The position numbers and the translations under genes are program-made. A model generated the notes under the pieces. The model ran no database searches and was not told where the DNA came from. It saw only the letters and a list, made by a program, of their open reading frames with translations. From assembly GCA_019638805.1 (NCBI GenBank), contig JAHBTA010000003.1, positions 434,001 to 498,000 of the forward strand: a DNA stretch of 64,000 bases. The letters are read 5' to 3'. The stretch is from Microbacteriaceae bacterium. Lineage in GTDB: Bacteria > Actinomycetota > Actinomycetes > Actinomycetales > Microbacteriaceae. Shown one piece after another: positions 1 through 9,614 of this stretch (the first letter of the stretch is position 1; every line of letters starts with the position of its first letter).

Positions 1-326
1 AGGAGCAGGGTGCGGATGCCGCGCCCGCCCGCCAGAGTCTCCACCGCATCCAGCAGGGCCGCTCCGATCCCGAGCCCCCGCGCCGCGTCGTGCACGTACA
101 TGCGCTTGAGCTCGCCCGTTCCGTCGCCCAGGTCGACGAGCGCCGCCATGCCGAGCGCCTCACCCGAATCCGAGCGCGCCACGAGCAGGGTCACGTCGTC
201 GCGCGTGAACTCGGCCGCATCGAGCGCGTGGTATCCCTCCGGCGGGTAGATCGACAGCCCGTACGCATCGGCCGCGGCGAAGAGTTCGGGCACCCCGGGG
301 TCCGAGACCAGGGCGGGAGCGATCAC
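1..326 (-). CDS. GNAT family N-acetyltransferase, 3' end beyond window
   Basis: N-terminal about 108 residues of a GNAT acetyltransferase that would move an acetyl group from acetyl-CoA to an amine. The acetyl-CoA loop is visible as RGLGIGAALLDAV, preceded by the beta-4 strand segment GELKRMYVHDAA. The start is GTG at 326, which shares 4 bp (GTGA) with the stop of the upstream SMR gene, so the two are translationally coupled. The substrate cannot be told; the C-terminus lies outside the window. Confidence 0.85.
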   Translation of the reverse strand, partial: MIAPALVSDPGVPELFAAADAYGLSIYPPEGYHALDAAEFTRDDVTLLVARSDSGEALGMAALVDLGDGTGELKRMYVHDAARGLGIGAALLDAVETLAGGRGIRTLL

Positions 327-661
327 CCGGCCGCCTCGGTTTTGGCGCCGAGCTCGAGCATGACCACCCCGCCGATCACAAGCCCCATGCCGATCAGCTG
401 CACGAGCGTCAGCGACTCCTTGAACGCCACCCAGCTGACGATCGCCACCAGCACGACACCGACCGCAGCCCAGATCGCGTAGGCGATGCCCAGGGGCACC
501 TTCGCGGAGAGCGTGAGCGACAGCATCCAGAACGAGAGCAGGTAGCCGACCACGACGATCGGGTACGCCCACCACACGGCGCGCTCGCCCGAGGTGAACT
601 TGAGGAAGGAGGTGGCGACCACCTCGCTGACGATCGCGGCCGCGAGGAACAGATAACCCAT
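323..661 (-). CDS. SMR family multidrug efflux protein, EmrE/Mmr-like
   Basis: A 112-residue membrane protein with four transmembrane helices, the normal SMR size. The essential membrane glutamate (EmrE Glu14) is Glu13 in AAAIVSEVVAT, and helix 3 carries GIAYAIWAAVGV, typical of the Qac/EmrE drug-proton antiporters more than of the guanidinium exporters. I chose ATG 661 (MGYLFLAAA) over an in-frame ATG at 694, because the longer start adds a non-family extension. It is divergent from purA and coupled to the GNAT gene. Drug specificity is unknown. Confidence 0.88.
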   Translation of the reverse strand: MGYLFLAAAIVSEVVATSFLKFTSGERAVWWAYPIVVVGYLLSFWMLSLTLSAKVPLGIAYAIWAAVGVVLVAIVSWVAFKESLTLVQLIGMGLVIGGVVMLELGAKTEAAG

Positions 662-711
662 ACGGATAGCATGGGGTGTAATCCCACCCGCCATCGCAAA
701 GGGGAGAAGCC
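662..711. promoter_or_regulatory. Divergent promoter region, SMR gene / purA
   Basis: A 50-bp gap. On the + strand TAGCAT (667-672) can act as a -10 box for purA, with a leader of about 33 nt carrying GGGGAG as ribosome binding site. The same sequence read on the other strand (ATGCTA) lies just upstream of the SMR start, so the two promoters probably overlap. No -35 box is clear. Confidence 0.4.
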
Positions 712-1998
712 ATGCCCGCCATCGTCCTGATCGGCGCCCAGTGGGGCGATGAGGGCAAGGGCAAGGCCACCGACCTGCTCGGCAGCCGCGTCGACTACGT
801 CGTCAAGTTCAACGGCGGCAACAATGCCGGCCACACGGTCGTCGTCGGCGACGAGAAGTATGCGCTGCATCTGCTGCCCTCCGGCATCCTGAGCCCCGGC
901 GTCACGCCCGTCATCGCGAACGGCGTCGTGGTCGATGTGGAGGTGCTCTTCGACGAGCTCGACGCCCTCTCCGCTCGCGGGGTCGACGTGAGCCGACTGC
1001 TGGTCAGCGCCAACGCGCACGTCATCACCGAGTACCACCGCACGATCGACAAGGTGACCGAGCGCTTCCTCGGCAAGAAGCAGATCGGCACCACGGGCCG
1101 TGGCATCGGACCGACCTATGCCGACAAGATCAACCGGGTCGGCATCCGCATCCAGGACCTGTTCGACGAGAACATCCTGCGGCAGAAGGTCGAGGGCGCC
1201 CTCGAGCAGAAGAACCACCTGCTGGTCAAGGTCTACAACCGGCGTGCCATCGCGGTGAACGAGGTGGTCGACGACCTGCTGGGCTACGCCGACCGGCTGC
1301 GACCCATGGTCGCCGACACCGGGCTCGTGCTCAACCAGGCGCTCGACGACGGCCGGATCGTCCTGTTCGAGGGCGGCCAGGCGACCATGCTGGATGTGGA
1401 CCACGGCACCTACCCGTTCGTCACCTCCTCGAACGCGACCTCGGGCGGCGCGGCGACCGGCTCGGGCGTGGCACCGAACCGCTTCGATCGGGTCATCGCC
1501 GTGGTCAAGGCGTACACCACGCGCGTCGGGGCCGGGCCGTTCCCGACCGAGCTCTTCGACGAGTCGGGCGAGTTCCTGCGCACCGCGGGCTTCGAGTTCG
1601 GCACCACGACCGGCCGCCCGCGCCGCACCGGCTGGTACGACGCACCCATCGCGCGCTACGCGGCGCGCATCAACGGGGTCACCGACTTCGTGCTCACGAA
1701 GCTCGATGTGCTGACCGGGCTCGAGAAGATCCCGGTGTGCGTCGCCTACGACGTCGATGGCACGCGCTTCGACGAGGTGCCGGTCAACCAGACCGACTTC
1801 CACCACGCCGTGCCGATCTACGAGGAGCTGCCCGGGTGGGACGAGGACATCACCGGCGCGCGCACTTTCGAGGACCTGCCCGCCACCGCGCGCGCCTACG
1901 TCGAGGCGCTCGAAGGGATGTCGGGGTCGCGCATGTCCGCGATCGGCGTCGGTCCCGCGCGGGACGCGATCGTCGTGCGACACGACCTGCTCGGCTGA
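712..1998 (+). CDS. purA: Adenylosuccinate synthetase
   Basis: Catalyses IMP + L-aspartate + GTP to adenylosuccinate, the first committed step to AMP. At 428 residues it has the family's normal length. The N-terminal P-loop [14 protein letters not shown] (residues 10-23) holds the catalytic Asp and Lys; GGNNAGHT and [13 protein letters not shown] follow, and the C-terminal half has [11 protein letters not shown] and the GTP-binding TKLDVL. ATG 712 is preceded by GGGGAG. It stands alone as a transcription unit, with the other purine genes of the window more than 25 kb away. Confidence 0.98.
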   Translation: MPAIVLIGAQWGDEGKGKATDLLGSRVDYVVKFNGGNNAGHTVVVGDEKYALHLLPSGILSPGVTPVIANGVVVDVEVLFDELDALSARGVDVSRLLVSANAHVITEYHRTIDKVTERFLGKKQIGTTGRGIGPTYADKINRVGIRIQDLFDENILRQKVEGALEQKNHLLVKVYNRRAIAVNEVVDDLLGYADRLRPMVADTGLVLNQALDDGRIVLFEGGQATMLDVDHGTYPFVTSSNATSGGAATGSGVAPNRFDRVIAVVKAYTTRVGAGPFPTELFDESGEFLRTAGFEFGTTTGRPRRTGWYDAPIARYAARINGVTDFVLTKLDVLTGLEKIPVCVAYDVDGTRFDEVPVNQTDFHHAVPIYEELPGWDEDITGARTFEDLPATARAYVEALEGMSGSRMSAIGVGPARDAIVVRHDLLG

Positions 1999-2032
1999 GG
2001 GGCGGCGTTCCGCGACGACGGTTCGGGCCGTG

Positions 2033-2725
2033 TCAGACCGCCGCGAACCAGAGGTTCGCGAGGTAGATGCCCAGGGCGACCGCGGCGGCCATGACGCCGA
2101 GGCTCAGGGTCCAGTGGCCGAGAGCGGGAACCACGGGCGTGCGGTTCGCCGGGTCGTCCGCGGCATCCCCGGACACCGTGGAGATGCCGGACACCGTCGT
2201 GGCGTCGACGATCGGGATTCGTCGCGGCCGCGGCAGGCGCGTGACCGTTGGTCGAGGACCGACCCCGGCGAACGGGGTGTCGAAGGCGTCGGTCGACCCG
2301 AGGAACAGTTCGCGCGCGTCGGCCCTGAGCCCGAGGTACAGCGGGAAACCGCCCATGAGCACGAACAGGATGCCGCACACCAGGAACGAGATGCCGCCCG
2401 GTTGCGCCGACGCGATGAGGAACGCGGCGCCGAGCCCGAGGAACAGGATCGGCCACGCCCAGGCCAGCAGCGGGACCCCGAACCCGCGCGCGAAGATCAC
2501 CCCGACCACGACCGCCGCGATCCCACCGGGGATCGAGAGCGGCACGAAAAGCGCCACGGCATCCGGGCACTGGGTCTCGATCACGTAGGGGCCGCCGCTG
2601 GCGCAGTAGCCGCCGAGCCCCATGACGACGCTGCTGCCTAGGAACAGCAGCGTGAAGCACAGCGTGAACAGGAACCAGCTCGCGAACGACCCGGCCACGC
2701 GCCACAGCGGCCCCGAGAACTTCAC
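2033..2725 (-). CDS. Membrane protein of unknown function, paralogue B
   Basis: A 230-residue protein with about five hydrophobic helices, not assigned to a function. Near the N-terminus it has CASGGPYVIETQCPDAV, identical in the upstream neighbour, followed by similar helix pairs (PLLAWAWPILFLGLG; GILFVLMGGFPLYLGLRA). The GTG start at 2725 overlaps the neighbour's stop by GTGA, so the genes are co-translated. The two arose by tandem duplication; this copy has an extra cytoplasmic segment with basic and Ser/Thr-rich sequence before its last helix. Confidence 0.8.
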   Translation of the reverse strand: MKFSGPLWRVAGSFASWFLFTLCFTLLFLGSSVVMGLGGYCASGGPYVIETQCPDAVALFVPLSIPGGIAAVVVGVIFARGFGVPLLAWAWPILFLGLGAAFLIASAQPGGISFLVCGILFVLMGGFPLYLGLRADARELFLGSTDAFDTPFAGVGPRPTVTRLPRPRRIPIVDATTVSGISTVSGDAADDPANRTPVVPALGHWTLSLGVMAAAVALGIYLANLWFAAV

Positions 2726-3366
2726 GCGCCGCTCCCGCCCGCGGCCGCCGCGAAGGCGAGCAGTCCGAGCAGCACCCCTCCCCCCGCGGCGACCACGAAG
2801 ACGCCCAGGCTCAGCGCCCAGTCGCCCGCGGTGGGGGCGATCGCCTCGCCCTGCTCGTCGCGCCCGAACATGTAGAACGTGCGCGGCAGGCCCTCGCGCT
2901 CGATGAAGCGCACGTCGAAAGCGCTGGTACGGCCCAGGAGCGGGCGTTGCAGTCCGGCACGCAGCTCGATGAACAGCGGCACGGCCCCCATGATGAGGAA
3001 GAGGATGCCGCACAGCAGTCCCACGAAGATCGCGCCCTGACCGATCCACATCAGGAACTGGATGCCGAGCCCGATGAACAGGATCGGCCACCCCCACACG
3101 AGCAGGGGCGTCGCGAACCCGCGCTGGAACACGATCGCGATGCCCGCCGCGAGGAAGATGCCCCACATGCTGACGGGCATGAAGATCGCGACCGCGTCGG
3201 GGCACTGGGTCTCGATGACGTAGGGGCCGCCGCTGGCGCAGAACCCGCCGAGGCCCTGCAGTTCCGCCGCCGCCAGGTAGAGCGTCGTGAAGCAGAAGGC
3301 GAACACCAGCCAGGCGCCGATCGCGCCCCCGATGCGCCAGCCAGGGCCGACGAAGCGTCGTGTCAT
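2722..3366 (-). CDS. Membrane protein of unknown function, paralogue A
   Basis: A 214-residue integral membrane protein, first gene of a two-gene operon of paralogues. It shares CASGGPYVIETQCPDAV with paralogue B, with paired cysteines probably in an extracytoplasmic loop after helix 1. About five helices; the last (LSLGVFVVAAGGGVLLGLLAF) is near the C-terminus. Upstream on the minus strand TACCGT (3378-3373) lies exactly 6 nt from ATG 3366, so the transcript is probably leaderless. Similar proteins occur in other actinobacteria by recall, but their role is not known to me. Confidence 0.8.
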   Translation of the reverse strand: MTRRFVGPGWRIGGAIGAWLVFAFCFTTLYLAAAELQGLGGFCASGGPYVIETQCPDAVAIFMPVSMWGIFLAAGIAIVFQRGFATPLLVWGWPILFIGLGIQFLMWIGQGAIFVGLLCGILFLIMGAVPLFIELRAGLQRPLLGRTSAFDVRFIEREGLPRTFYMFGRDEQGEAIAPTAGDWALSLGVFVVAAGGGVLLGLLAFAAAAGGSGA

Positions 3367-3398
3367 GGCGCCACGGTAGTGGATGCGAGGATGGCGGC

Positions 3399-4043
3399 GT
3401 GAGCGCCGTTCGTCCCGAGCCCGCCATCCTGACCGGGCGGTTCGTGCGGCTCGAGCCGCTCGAGCCCGCGCACCTGCCCGGGCTCTTCGCCGCGCTGCAC
3501 CACCCGGCGGTCTTCGCGGGCGGTTTCGGCGGAGGCCCCGCGGGCATGCCGCGGGACCGGGAGGCCTTCGACGCGTGGGCGCTGCGGTACGGCGTCGGCC
3601 CCGACGCGATCCGGTTCGTCGTGCGCGTTTCCGCCGGGCCGCACGCCGGCGAGATCGTCGGAGCCTCCACCCTGGGCGATCTGGACGAGGAGCGCGAGCA
3701 CGCCCACATCGGCTGGACAGGCTACGACCCGCGCGTGTGGGGCACCCAGGTCAACCCTGAGACCAAGCTGCTCATGCTGGGCCTGGCGTTCTCGCGCGGC
3801 TACGGTCGCGTCAAGCTGCAGGCCGACGAGCGCAACGAGCGCTCGCGCCGCGCCATCGAACGCGTCGGCGCGAGCTTCGAGGGCGTCGTGCGTCGCGACC
3901 TCCGCCGGGCGGACGGCAGCTGGCGGGACACCGCGCTCTACTCGATCCTGGTGGACGAGTGGCCCGCGGTGCGCGCCGGCCTCGAGCGCCGGCTCGCCGA
4001 ATGGGGCGACCGGCCGGTGCTGTACCGCACGCCCTCGGAGTGA
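3399..4043 (+). CDS. GNAT acetyltransferase, RimJ/RimL type
   Basis: A 214-residue acetyltransferase of the RimJ/RimL-like group, which acetylates N-termini or small-molecule amines. It starts with [20 protein letters not shown] and contains the subgroup signature [24 protein letters not shown] written in two parts: [10 protein letters not shown], then [25 protein letters not shown] 3399 was preferred to ATG 3360 because the longer version runs through the promoter of the divergent gene and adds non-family sequence. Its stop at 4043 is the exact left border of the RHS island. Confidence 0.88.
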   Translation: MSAVRPEPAILTGRFVRLEPLEPAHLPGLFAALHHPAVFAGGFGGGPAGMPRDREAFDAWALRYGVGPDAIRFVVRVSAGPHAGEIVGASTLGDLDEEREHAHIGWTGYDPRVWGTQVNPETKLLMLGLAFSRGYGRVKLQADERNERSRRAIERVGASFEGVVRRDLRRADGSWRDTALYSILVDEWPAVRAGLERRLAEWGDRPVLYRTPSE

Positions 4044-4077
4044 GGCGCGGCGCGGATTCTGGGGCACCGACGACCCG

Positions 4078-7000
4078 GTGGACACCACCGCAAACAAGTG
4101 GTCCATGCGCATGACGGGCGCCCTCGTGCTGCCCGACAACGGCACCTACCAGTTCCGCATCCTCGCCGACGACGGCGCCCGCCTGTACATCGACGGGGCC
4201 AAGGTTCTCGACTTCTGGGGAAACACCGGAGAGGACACCTCCCAGCCCGGGGCGATCACCGTGACCGATGCCGCACCCGGCGCCCCTGCGCTGAAGCGCG
4301 TCGCGTTCGAGTACGCCAACCATGCCGGCGCCGCGCTCGTGCGTCTCGAGTGGCTCATCCCCGGCAGCTCCACATGGTCCACCGTCGGGGACGACACCTT
4401 CATCCCTGACTACGGGCTGGCCAATCGCACCGTCGTCGAGGACTCGGTCCCGTCCGGGTTCGACCCGGATCAGGTGTCCGATCTGGTGACCGAACTGTCC
4501 TACGAGCACCCGTGGCTGGGTGCGGTGACCGCGTCCACGATCGACCCGGATGGTCTGGCACTGAACACCACGACGACCTATGAGCAGCCGGACGATCCAG
4601 ACGGCTACCTGCGTCGCCTGACCCGGACGATGCCCTCGGGTGTCCCGGCGTCGACGGTGTCGGCGTACTACGGGGTGGAGGAGACCCTGGCGTCCGCAAC
4701 CTGCGGGGTGCCGGCCGGGTCGCGGCAGTGGGGGATGCTGAAGACCAACACGGGCGCGAGCCCGGCATCCGGTGCCGCGGTGGTGACCTCGTTCGTGTAC
4801 GACGCGTGGGGCCGGGTCGCGGGCACCAAGCGTTCCGGGGACACCACCTGGTCCTGTGTCAGCTACGACGCGAGGGGCAGAACGATCCAGTCGACCATGT
4901 CCGGGTTCGGGTCGGTGGCCGGAGACACGGTCACCAGCGACTTCCGGGTGGGCAACGACCCGCGGGTGAGCTCGGTGACCAATGCCGCCGGCACGATCGT
5001 CTCGACGATCGACCTGCTGGGGCGGGCGGTATCGGGCACGGATGTGTGGGGCACCGTCACGACGACCAGTTACCTCCCGAAGATCGGTCGGGTCGACACC
5101 GTGGAGATGGACCCGCCAACCGGGACGGCCCACACCCGCGAGTTCAGCTACGACCTGGATGGCAAGGTCCTCACCGTCGGCTACGACTCGCAGACGGTGG
5201 CAACCGCGGTCTACGATCCCGGCACCGGTCTGCTGGACCACATCGACTACCCCACCGGTGTCACACTGGAGGATCTGACCCGGGATCCGTATACCGGTGC
5301 TCAGCTGGGCATGACGTGGTCGTTCCCGCAGGCGGATGTGAACCATCCCGCGGCGGAGGTGTCGGCGTCGGGGTTTGAGGTCGATGAGGACTCCTGGACC
5401 GCGGGCGCGGATTCCGCGGTGTCGCAGTCGACGGGTCATCCCCGTACCGGCACCGGGGGTCTTGAGACTCACAGCACCGCCGCGGAGGCGGGGACGGTAA
5501 CTGCATCCCGCACGGTCACCGGGTTGACGGTGGGGCGGGAGTACACGGTGTCCGCATGGCTGGTCAATCCTGACGGCAACACGGTGACTGATGCCGCGAT
5601 CGGGGTCGCGGGGGTGGGTGCCTCGGCCCCGCTGGCGACCCCGGGCACCTCGTTCACGCAGTTGACCTACGGGTTCACCGCCACCGCGACCAGCCACGAT
5701 GTGCAGCTCACCTATGACGCCCCGGTCGGGGTGGCCGAGTCGACGCTGTACTGGGATGACATCACGGTGGTCGAGGATGCCTGGGTGCAGCATCCGCCGG
5801 CATCGACGGTGTCGGATGCGGTGGTCAGGTCCCAGTCCGGGCGGATCATCCAGAACACTCTCACCGACGACAGCACGGTGGAGGTCTCGACCTACCGGTT
5901 CGACACCGCCGGACGTCTGGTCACCGCGACCATCCCGCAGCATGAGCTGACCTACGGGTACGGGACCGCCGCCTGCGGTGTCACCGCGGCGGGGCTGAAC
6001 GGGAACCGCACCATGTTCTCGGATGTGTTCGACGATGACGCCGACCCGAACACGGCCGGGGTGACCACCACGGTCGACTATTGCTATGACACCGCGGACC
6101 GGCTGGTCGGGACTACGGTGACCGGAGCCTTGACGGGTGCCAGCCCGGTCGCGGGCGGGAACTTGACCACCACCGGCCCCGGTGAATCGCTTGCCTACGA
6201 CGCGCATGGGAACACCACCGTGCTGGCCGACCAGACCCTGACCTACGACGTGGCGGATCGGCATGTGGGCACGGTTCTGGCGGATGGGACCGAGATCACC
6301 TACCGGTGGGATGCGTCCGGGCAGATCGTGCAACGCACTCTGGATCCCCCGTCCGGTCCGGACGAGGTGGTCCGGTACAGCGGCACCCTGGTCCTGGACG
6401 AGAACAACACGGTGCTGCAGGCCACGGTGTCCCTGCCCGGTGGGGCGAGCATGCTCATCACCCCCGCGGGCACGTCCTGGTCCTACCCGAACCTGCACGG
6501 GGATGTCATCCTCACCACCGACCAGGACGGCCACCGCACCGGGGACCGGGCCTCCTACGACCCGTTCGGGCAGGTCATCGACCCCACCACGGGGCAGATC
6601 GGCACCACGGGCGCTGATGACGCGGTGCCGGACACGTTGCCGGGGGATGCGGACTTCTCCTGGGTGGGGTCCCACTCGAAGCTGTATGAGCACCAGGGCA
6701 GCATCGCGACGATCGAGATGGGCGCCCGCCAATACGTCCCCGCCCTCGGCAGGTTCCTCGAAACCGACCCGGTCGAGGGTGGCGTCACCAACGCCTACGA
6801 CTACCCCTCAGACCCCATCAACGGATACGACCTCACCGGCGAGTACGTATGCAAACTAGTCAGTCCGCGAGACCCCATTCATCGAAAGTGTCTGGCAATT
6901 GACTCGGAGTCCGACCGTCGGAATTCGTCCAACCTTCGAGGTCTGCGGGCACGACTGATGGGAGCGTCTAAAGTCAAGTGGATGGGAAGCAAGCCCAACA

Positions 7001-7344
7001 GCGCCCAGAATCCGATCCTAGGCGCAAGCCTCCACCCGCCTGGCGACTATAAGTACGACGGAGGGTGGCAATTGACGATCACTGTTGACCCGTCAATCTA
7101 CGGCTCGCCCTTATCGTTCTCCTCCGAGCGTGCTTGGTCGAAGCTTGTGAATGCATTTGGTCCCGTCATTGACTCACCCGCCATGCGCCAGCAATGGGAC
7201 TGTCATGTTCTCGGCAACTGGGCTTCGTCAGATCCCAACTTTGATCTAGAACTGGGTCGTACCTCCAATCCGGCGTGGGCGACAAACTGGCTCGGCAGGG
7301 TTTCGGACGCCGGCTGGGCTCCATCGGCGGTCTGCAACTGGTGA
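4078..7344 (+). CDS. 5'-truncated RHS/YD-repeat protein with DUF2599-like C-terminal domain
   Basis: A 1,088-residue open frame from GTG 4078, but protein-like sequence ([12 protein letters not shown]) already begins near 4051, right after the GNAT stop. Order: incomplete PA14-like domain (about 1-120), YD repeats, a jelly-roll carbohydrate-binding-like insert (about 430-570), more YD repeats, then the RHS core end ([28 protein letters not shown] near 920). The last 165 residues are a distinct, less GC-rich cassette ending in [13 protein letters not shown] and [13 protein letters not shown], which resembles DUF2599. RHS shells encapsulate and deliver such C-terminal effectors between cells. 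No signal peptide or complete N-terminus and no good ribosome site, so this is probably an expressed-or-silent remnant. Confidence 0.75.
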   Translation: MDTTANKWSMRMTGALVLPDNGTYQFRILADDGARLYIDGAKVLDFWGNTGEDTSQPGAITVTDAAPGAPALKRVAFEYANHAGAALVRLEWLIPGSSTWSTVGDDTFIPDYGLANRTVVEDSVPSGFDPDQVSDLVTELSYEHPWLGAVTASTIDPDGLALNTTTTYEQPDDPDGYLRRLTRTMPSGVPASTVSAYYGVEETLASATCGVPAGSRQWGMLKTNTGASPASGAAVVTSFVYDAWGRVAGTKRSGDTTWSCVSYDARGRTIQSTMSGFGSVAGDTVTSDFRVGNDPRVSSVTNAAGTIVSTIDLLGRAVSGTDVWGTVTTTSYLPKIGRVDTVEMDPPTGTAHTREFSYDLDGKVLTVGYDSQTVATAVYDPGTGLLDHIDYPTGVTLEDLTRDPYTGAQLGMTWSFPQADVNHPAAEVSASGFEVDEDSWTAGADSAVSQSTGHPRTGTGGLETHSTAAEAGTVTASRTVTGLTVGREYTVSAWLVNPDGNTVTDAAIGVAGVGASAPLATPGTSFTQLTYGFTATATSHDVQLTYDAPVGVAESTLYWDDITVVEDAWVQHPPASTVSDAVVRSQSGRIIQNTLTDDSTVEVSTYRFDTAGRLVTATIPQHELTYGYGTAACGVTAAGLNGNRTMFSDVFDDDADPNTAGVTTTVDYCYDTADRLVGTTVTGALTGASPVAGGNLTTTGPGESLAYDAHGNTTVLADQTLTYDVADRHVGTVLADGTEITYRWDASGQIVQRTLDPPSGPDEVVRYSGTLVLDENNTVLQATVSLPGGASMLITPAGTSWSYPNLHGDVILTTDQDGHRTGDRASYDPFGQVIDPTTGQIGTTGADDAVPDTLPGDADFSWVGSHSKLYEHQGSIATIEMGARQYVPALGRFLETDPVEGGVTNAYDYPSDPINGYDLTGEYVCKLVSPRDPIHRKCLAIDSESDRRNSSNLRGLRARLMGASKVKWMGSKPNSAQNPILGASLHPPGDYKYDGGWQLTITVDPSIYGSPLSFSSERAWSKLVNAFGPVIDSPAMRQQWDCHVLGNWASSDPNFDLELGRTSNPAWATNWLGRVSDAGWAPSAVCNW

Positions 7345-7829
7345 TGAATACAAGGATCATCCGAGTTGTTGGCGTCGTGCTGTCCGCCGGATTAGCGATG
7401 GTGCTTGAGGTCTCGTTGATGTACGGAGTGCTTGCACAGTTCTTCGAGGGGCCTGTCGCTGAGGCCGTTGGCGGCGCGGACTCGCGCGTCCGCAACACGT
7501 ACCTGATTCATCTCGCGCTGTGGTTCTCCAGCGTTGCGGTCGTGACCGCTGCGCTTGGAGTCCTGGTTGGTCGTCGCAATGGCCCCGCAGGTGGGCTACT
7601 GTTCGGGTCGATTGCGGTTTCCATCGGTTGGGCTGCTGCTGCGATGACGGGATCGTGGATCACGATGGTCGGGCTCATGGAGTTCTCCGACCCCATGAAG
7701 TTTCCTCCGCCCGCGAACGGCGGGTTGGTCGCATGCATGGCGTGCGGTTATCCAATGCTGCTCATCGGGCTGATCGCGCTCATCCGGGACTCGATGAAGT
7801 CAAGACGAGCCGGTACCCAGCTTCGGTGA
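7344..7829 (+). CDS. Small membrane protein, candidate immunity protein for the RHS C-terminal domain
   Basis: A 161-residue protein with about four hydrophobic helices (for example VVGVVLSAGLAMVLEVSLMYG and PMLLIGLIALIRDSM). ATG 7344 overlaps the RHS stop as TGATG; an in-frame ATG at 7275 lies inside the RHS frame and lacks hydrophobic sequence. I do not recognise a family. Position directly after an RHS C-terminal cassette, translational coupling and shared lower GC fit the usual toxin-immunity layout, so immunity is inferred only from context. A membrane protein there would suggest an envelope-acting effector. Confidence 0.65.
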   Translation: MNTRIIRVVGVVLSAGLAMVLEVSLMYGVLAQFFEGPVAEAVGGADSRVRNTYLIHLALWFSSVAVVTAALGVLVGRRNGPAGGLLFGSIAVSIGWAAAAMTGSWITMVGLMEFSDPMKFPPPANGGLVACMACGYPMLLIGLIALIRDSMKSRRAGTQLR

Positions 7830-8123
7830 GATGACCGGGGCGGCTCCGGCGATCTCGTCCGCGCTTGCGGAGTGAGCCACGCCCGGACTGCATCGCAGGG
7901 TGCTTCTGAGCTTGTTAACCCGGCACTTAACCCCCCGAGTGCCCACCGGTTCGCCCGCGCAGTCGGCCCCCGGACGGGGGACAGGGGAGCGCTCGGCTTC
8001 CTAGCCTGACACCAGGTCGCGTCCCCCCGCCGGCGATCCCCCGACGCCGGAGCGCGGCCCTCCCCCGAAACCCGAGAACCCCACCGGCGTCCTCTCAGCG
8101 TCGCCGGTGGGGTCAGGAGACCC
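7830..8123 (+). promoter_or_regulatory. EPS operon promoter region with TTAACCC direct repeat (site 1)
   Basis: A 294-bp non-coding region between the island and the EPS genes. It holds TTAACCC at 7915-7921 and again at 7927-7933 (12-bp period). TAGCCT at 8002-8007, 75 bp after the start of the second repeat, is the best -10 candidate, giving a leader of about 110 nt before GTG 8124. AGGAGA at 8115-8120 is the ribosome binding site. No open frame or RNA gene was recognised in the rest. Confidence 0.6.
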
Positions 8124-9614
8124 GTGACGCACACAGCAGACCGCGGCTACCCCTGGCAGCTCACCGGAGCCCAGGGCTGGTCGCTCGCGCGCGTGCGGGC
8201 CCACGCGACGGGCTGGGTCCCGCGCTTCCGGCGGCTCGTGACGCTCACGGATGCCGGTGTGGTCGTGCTCGCGACCGTCAGCACCCACTCGCTCTGGTTC
8301 GGGTTCGATCGGGTCTCGGTGAGCACGGACGCCGGATTCGGGGTCGACTACGTCACGTTCTCGATGGCGCTCGTGCTGGCCTGGATGCTGGCGCTGGCCG
8401 CCGCGGGAACGCGCGACGCGCGCATCCTGGGCACCGATTCGACCGAGTACCGCCGCATCATCAACGCGACCCTCGCACTGTTCGGCGCGATCGCGGTGAT
8501 CGCGGTCATCACCAAGACCGACTTCGCGCGCGGGTACCTGGCCACCGCCCTGCCCATGGGGCTCGTGCTGCTGCTGCTCTCGCGCTGGCTGTGGCGGCGC
8601 CGCCTGCACGCGCGCCGCCGGCGGGGCGAGCTCTCGTTCCGGGTGCTGGTGATCGGCGGGGCCGCCGCGGTGCGCGAGCTCATCGACTCCCTCGCCACCC
8701 GCACGGACGCGGGCTACCGGGTGGTGGCGAGCGTCGTCACCGAGGGCGACCCGTCGATCGTGGACGACGTGCCGGTCTACAGCGAGGCGGGCGACCTGCG
8801 GTACGCGCTCGACGCGGCCGACCCGGACACCGTCATCGTCGCGGCCTCCGGGGCCTCGTCGGAGCGCATCAACGAGCTGAGCTGGCTGCTGGATCCGGGG
8901 CAGGAGCTGGTCGTGGCCCCGCACCTGGTCGGCGTGGCCGGCTCGCGCATCCACACCCGCCCGGTCTCGGGCCTGCCCCTCATCCATGTCGAGACGCCGT
9001 CGTACGACGGGCCCCGGCGGTTCGCCAAGCGCGCGTTCGACCTGGTCGGCGCCTGCGGCCTGCTGCTCGTGCTCTCGCCGCTCTTCCTGGTCGTCGCCGT
9101 GCTGGTCAAGCTCGGCTCGCGCGGCCCCGTGCTGTACGGGCAGGAGCGCATCGGGCTATCGGGCGAGCCGTTCACCATGCTCAAGTTCCGCAGCATGGTG
9201 ACGGACGCCGATGCGCACCTGCCCGCACTGCTGGCCGCGCAGGGCACGGGCGACCGGCCCCTGTTCAAGGTCAAGGACGACCCGCGCATCACGCCGGTCG
9301 GCCGTGTCCTGCGCCGCTACTCGATCGACGAGCTGCCCCAGCTGCTCAACGTCGTGAGGGGCGACATGAGCCTGGTCGGCCCGCGACCGCAGCGCGATGG
9401 CGAGGTGCGGCTCTACGACACCAAGGCGGGACGCCGGCTGGTGGTGAAGCCCGGCATGAGCGGCCTGTGGCAGGTGAGCGGGCGATCCAACCTGTCCTGG
9501 GAGGACGCCATCCGGCTCGACCTGTACTACGTCGAGAACTGGTCCATCACGAACGACGTCATCATCCTGCTGCGCACCGCGCGAGCGGTGATCCAGGCGG
9601 ACGGCGCGTACTGA
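8124..9614 (+). CDS. Polyprenyl-phosphate sugar phosphotransferase starting EPS synthesis (WcaJ/WbaP type)
   Basis: A 496-residue transferase that would load the first sugar-phosphate on undecaprenyl phosphate. About four N-terminal helices are followed by a Rossmann-like segment (RVLVIGGAAAVRELIDSL, residues near 175), then a fifth hydrophobic hairpin and the bacterial sugar transferase domain from about 290: KRAFDL, GPVLYGQERIG, FTMLKFRSM, DELPQLLNVVRGDMSLVGPRP and GMSGLWQVSGRS. Length and order match full-size PHPT enzymes. It is the first gene of the EPS operon and overlaps the next gene by TGATG. The sugar is unknown. Confidence 0.93.
   Translation: MTHTADRGYPWQLTGAQGWSLARVRAHATGWVPRFRRLVTLTDAGVVVLATVSTHSLWFGFDRVSVSTDAGFGVDYVTFSMALVLAWMLALAAAGTRDARILGTDSTEYRRIINATLALFGAIAVIAVITKTDFARGYLATALPMGLVLLLLSRWLWRRRLHARRRRGELSFRVLVIGGAAAVRELIDSLATRTDAGYRVVASVVTEGDPSIVDDVPVYSEAGDLRYALDAADPDTVIVAASGASSERINELSWLLDPGQELVVAPHLVGVAGSRIHTRPVSGLPLIHVETPSYDGPRRFAKRAFDLVGACGLLLVLSPLFLVVAVLVKLGSRGPVLYGQERIGLSGEPFTMLKFRSMVTDADAHLPALLAAQGTGDRPLFKVKDDPRITPVGRVLRRYSIDELPQLLNVVRGDMSLVGPRPQRDGEVRLYDTKAGRRLVVKPGMSGLWQVSGRSNLSWEDAIRLDLYYVENWSITNDVIILLRTARAVIQADGAY

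Noticed and set aside
409..1983. Long open frames antisense to purA and many similar frames elsewhere
   Set aside because: These are frame shadows caused by high GC: they lack family similarity, their composition is Arg/Gly/Ala/Asp-skewed, and they lie opposite well-supported genes.
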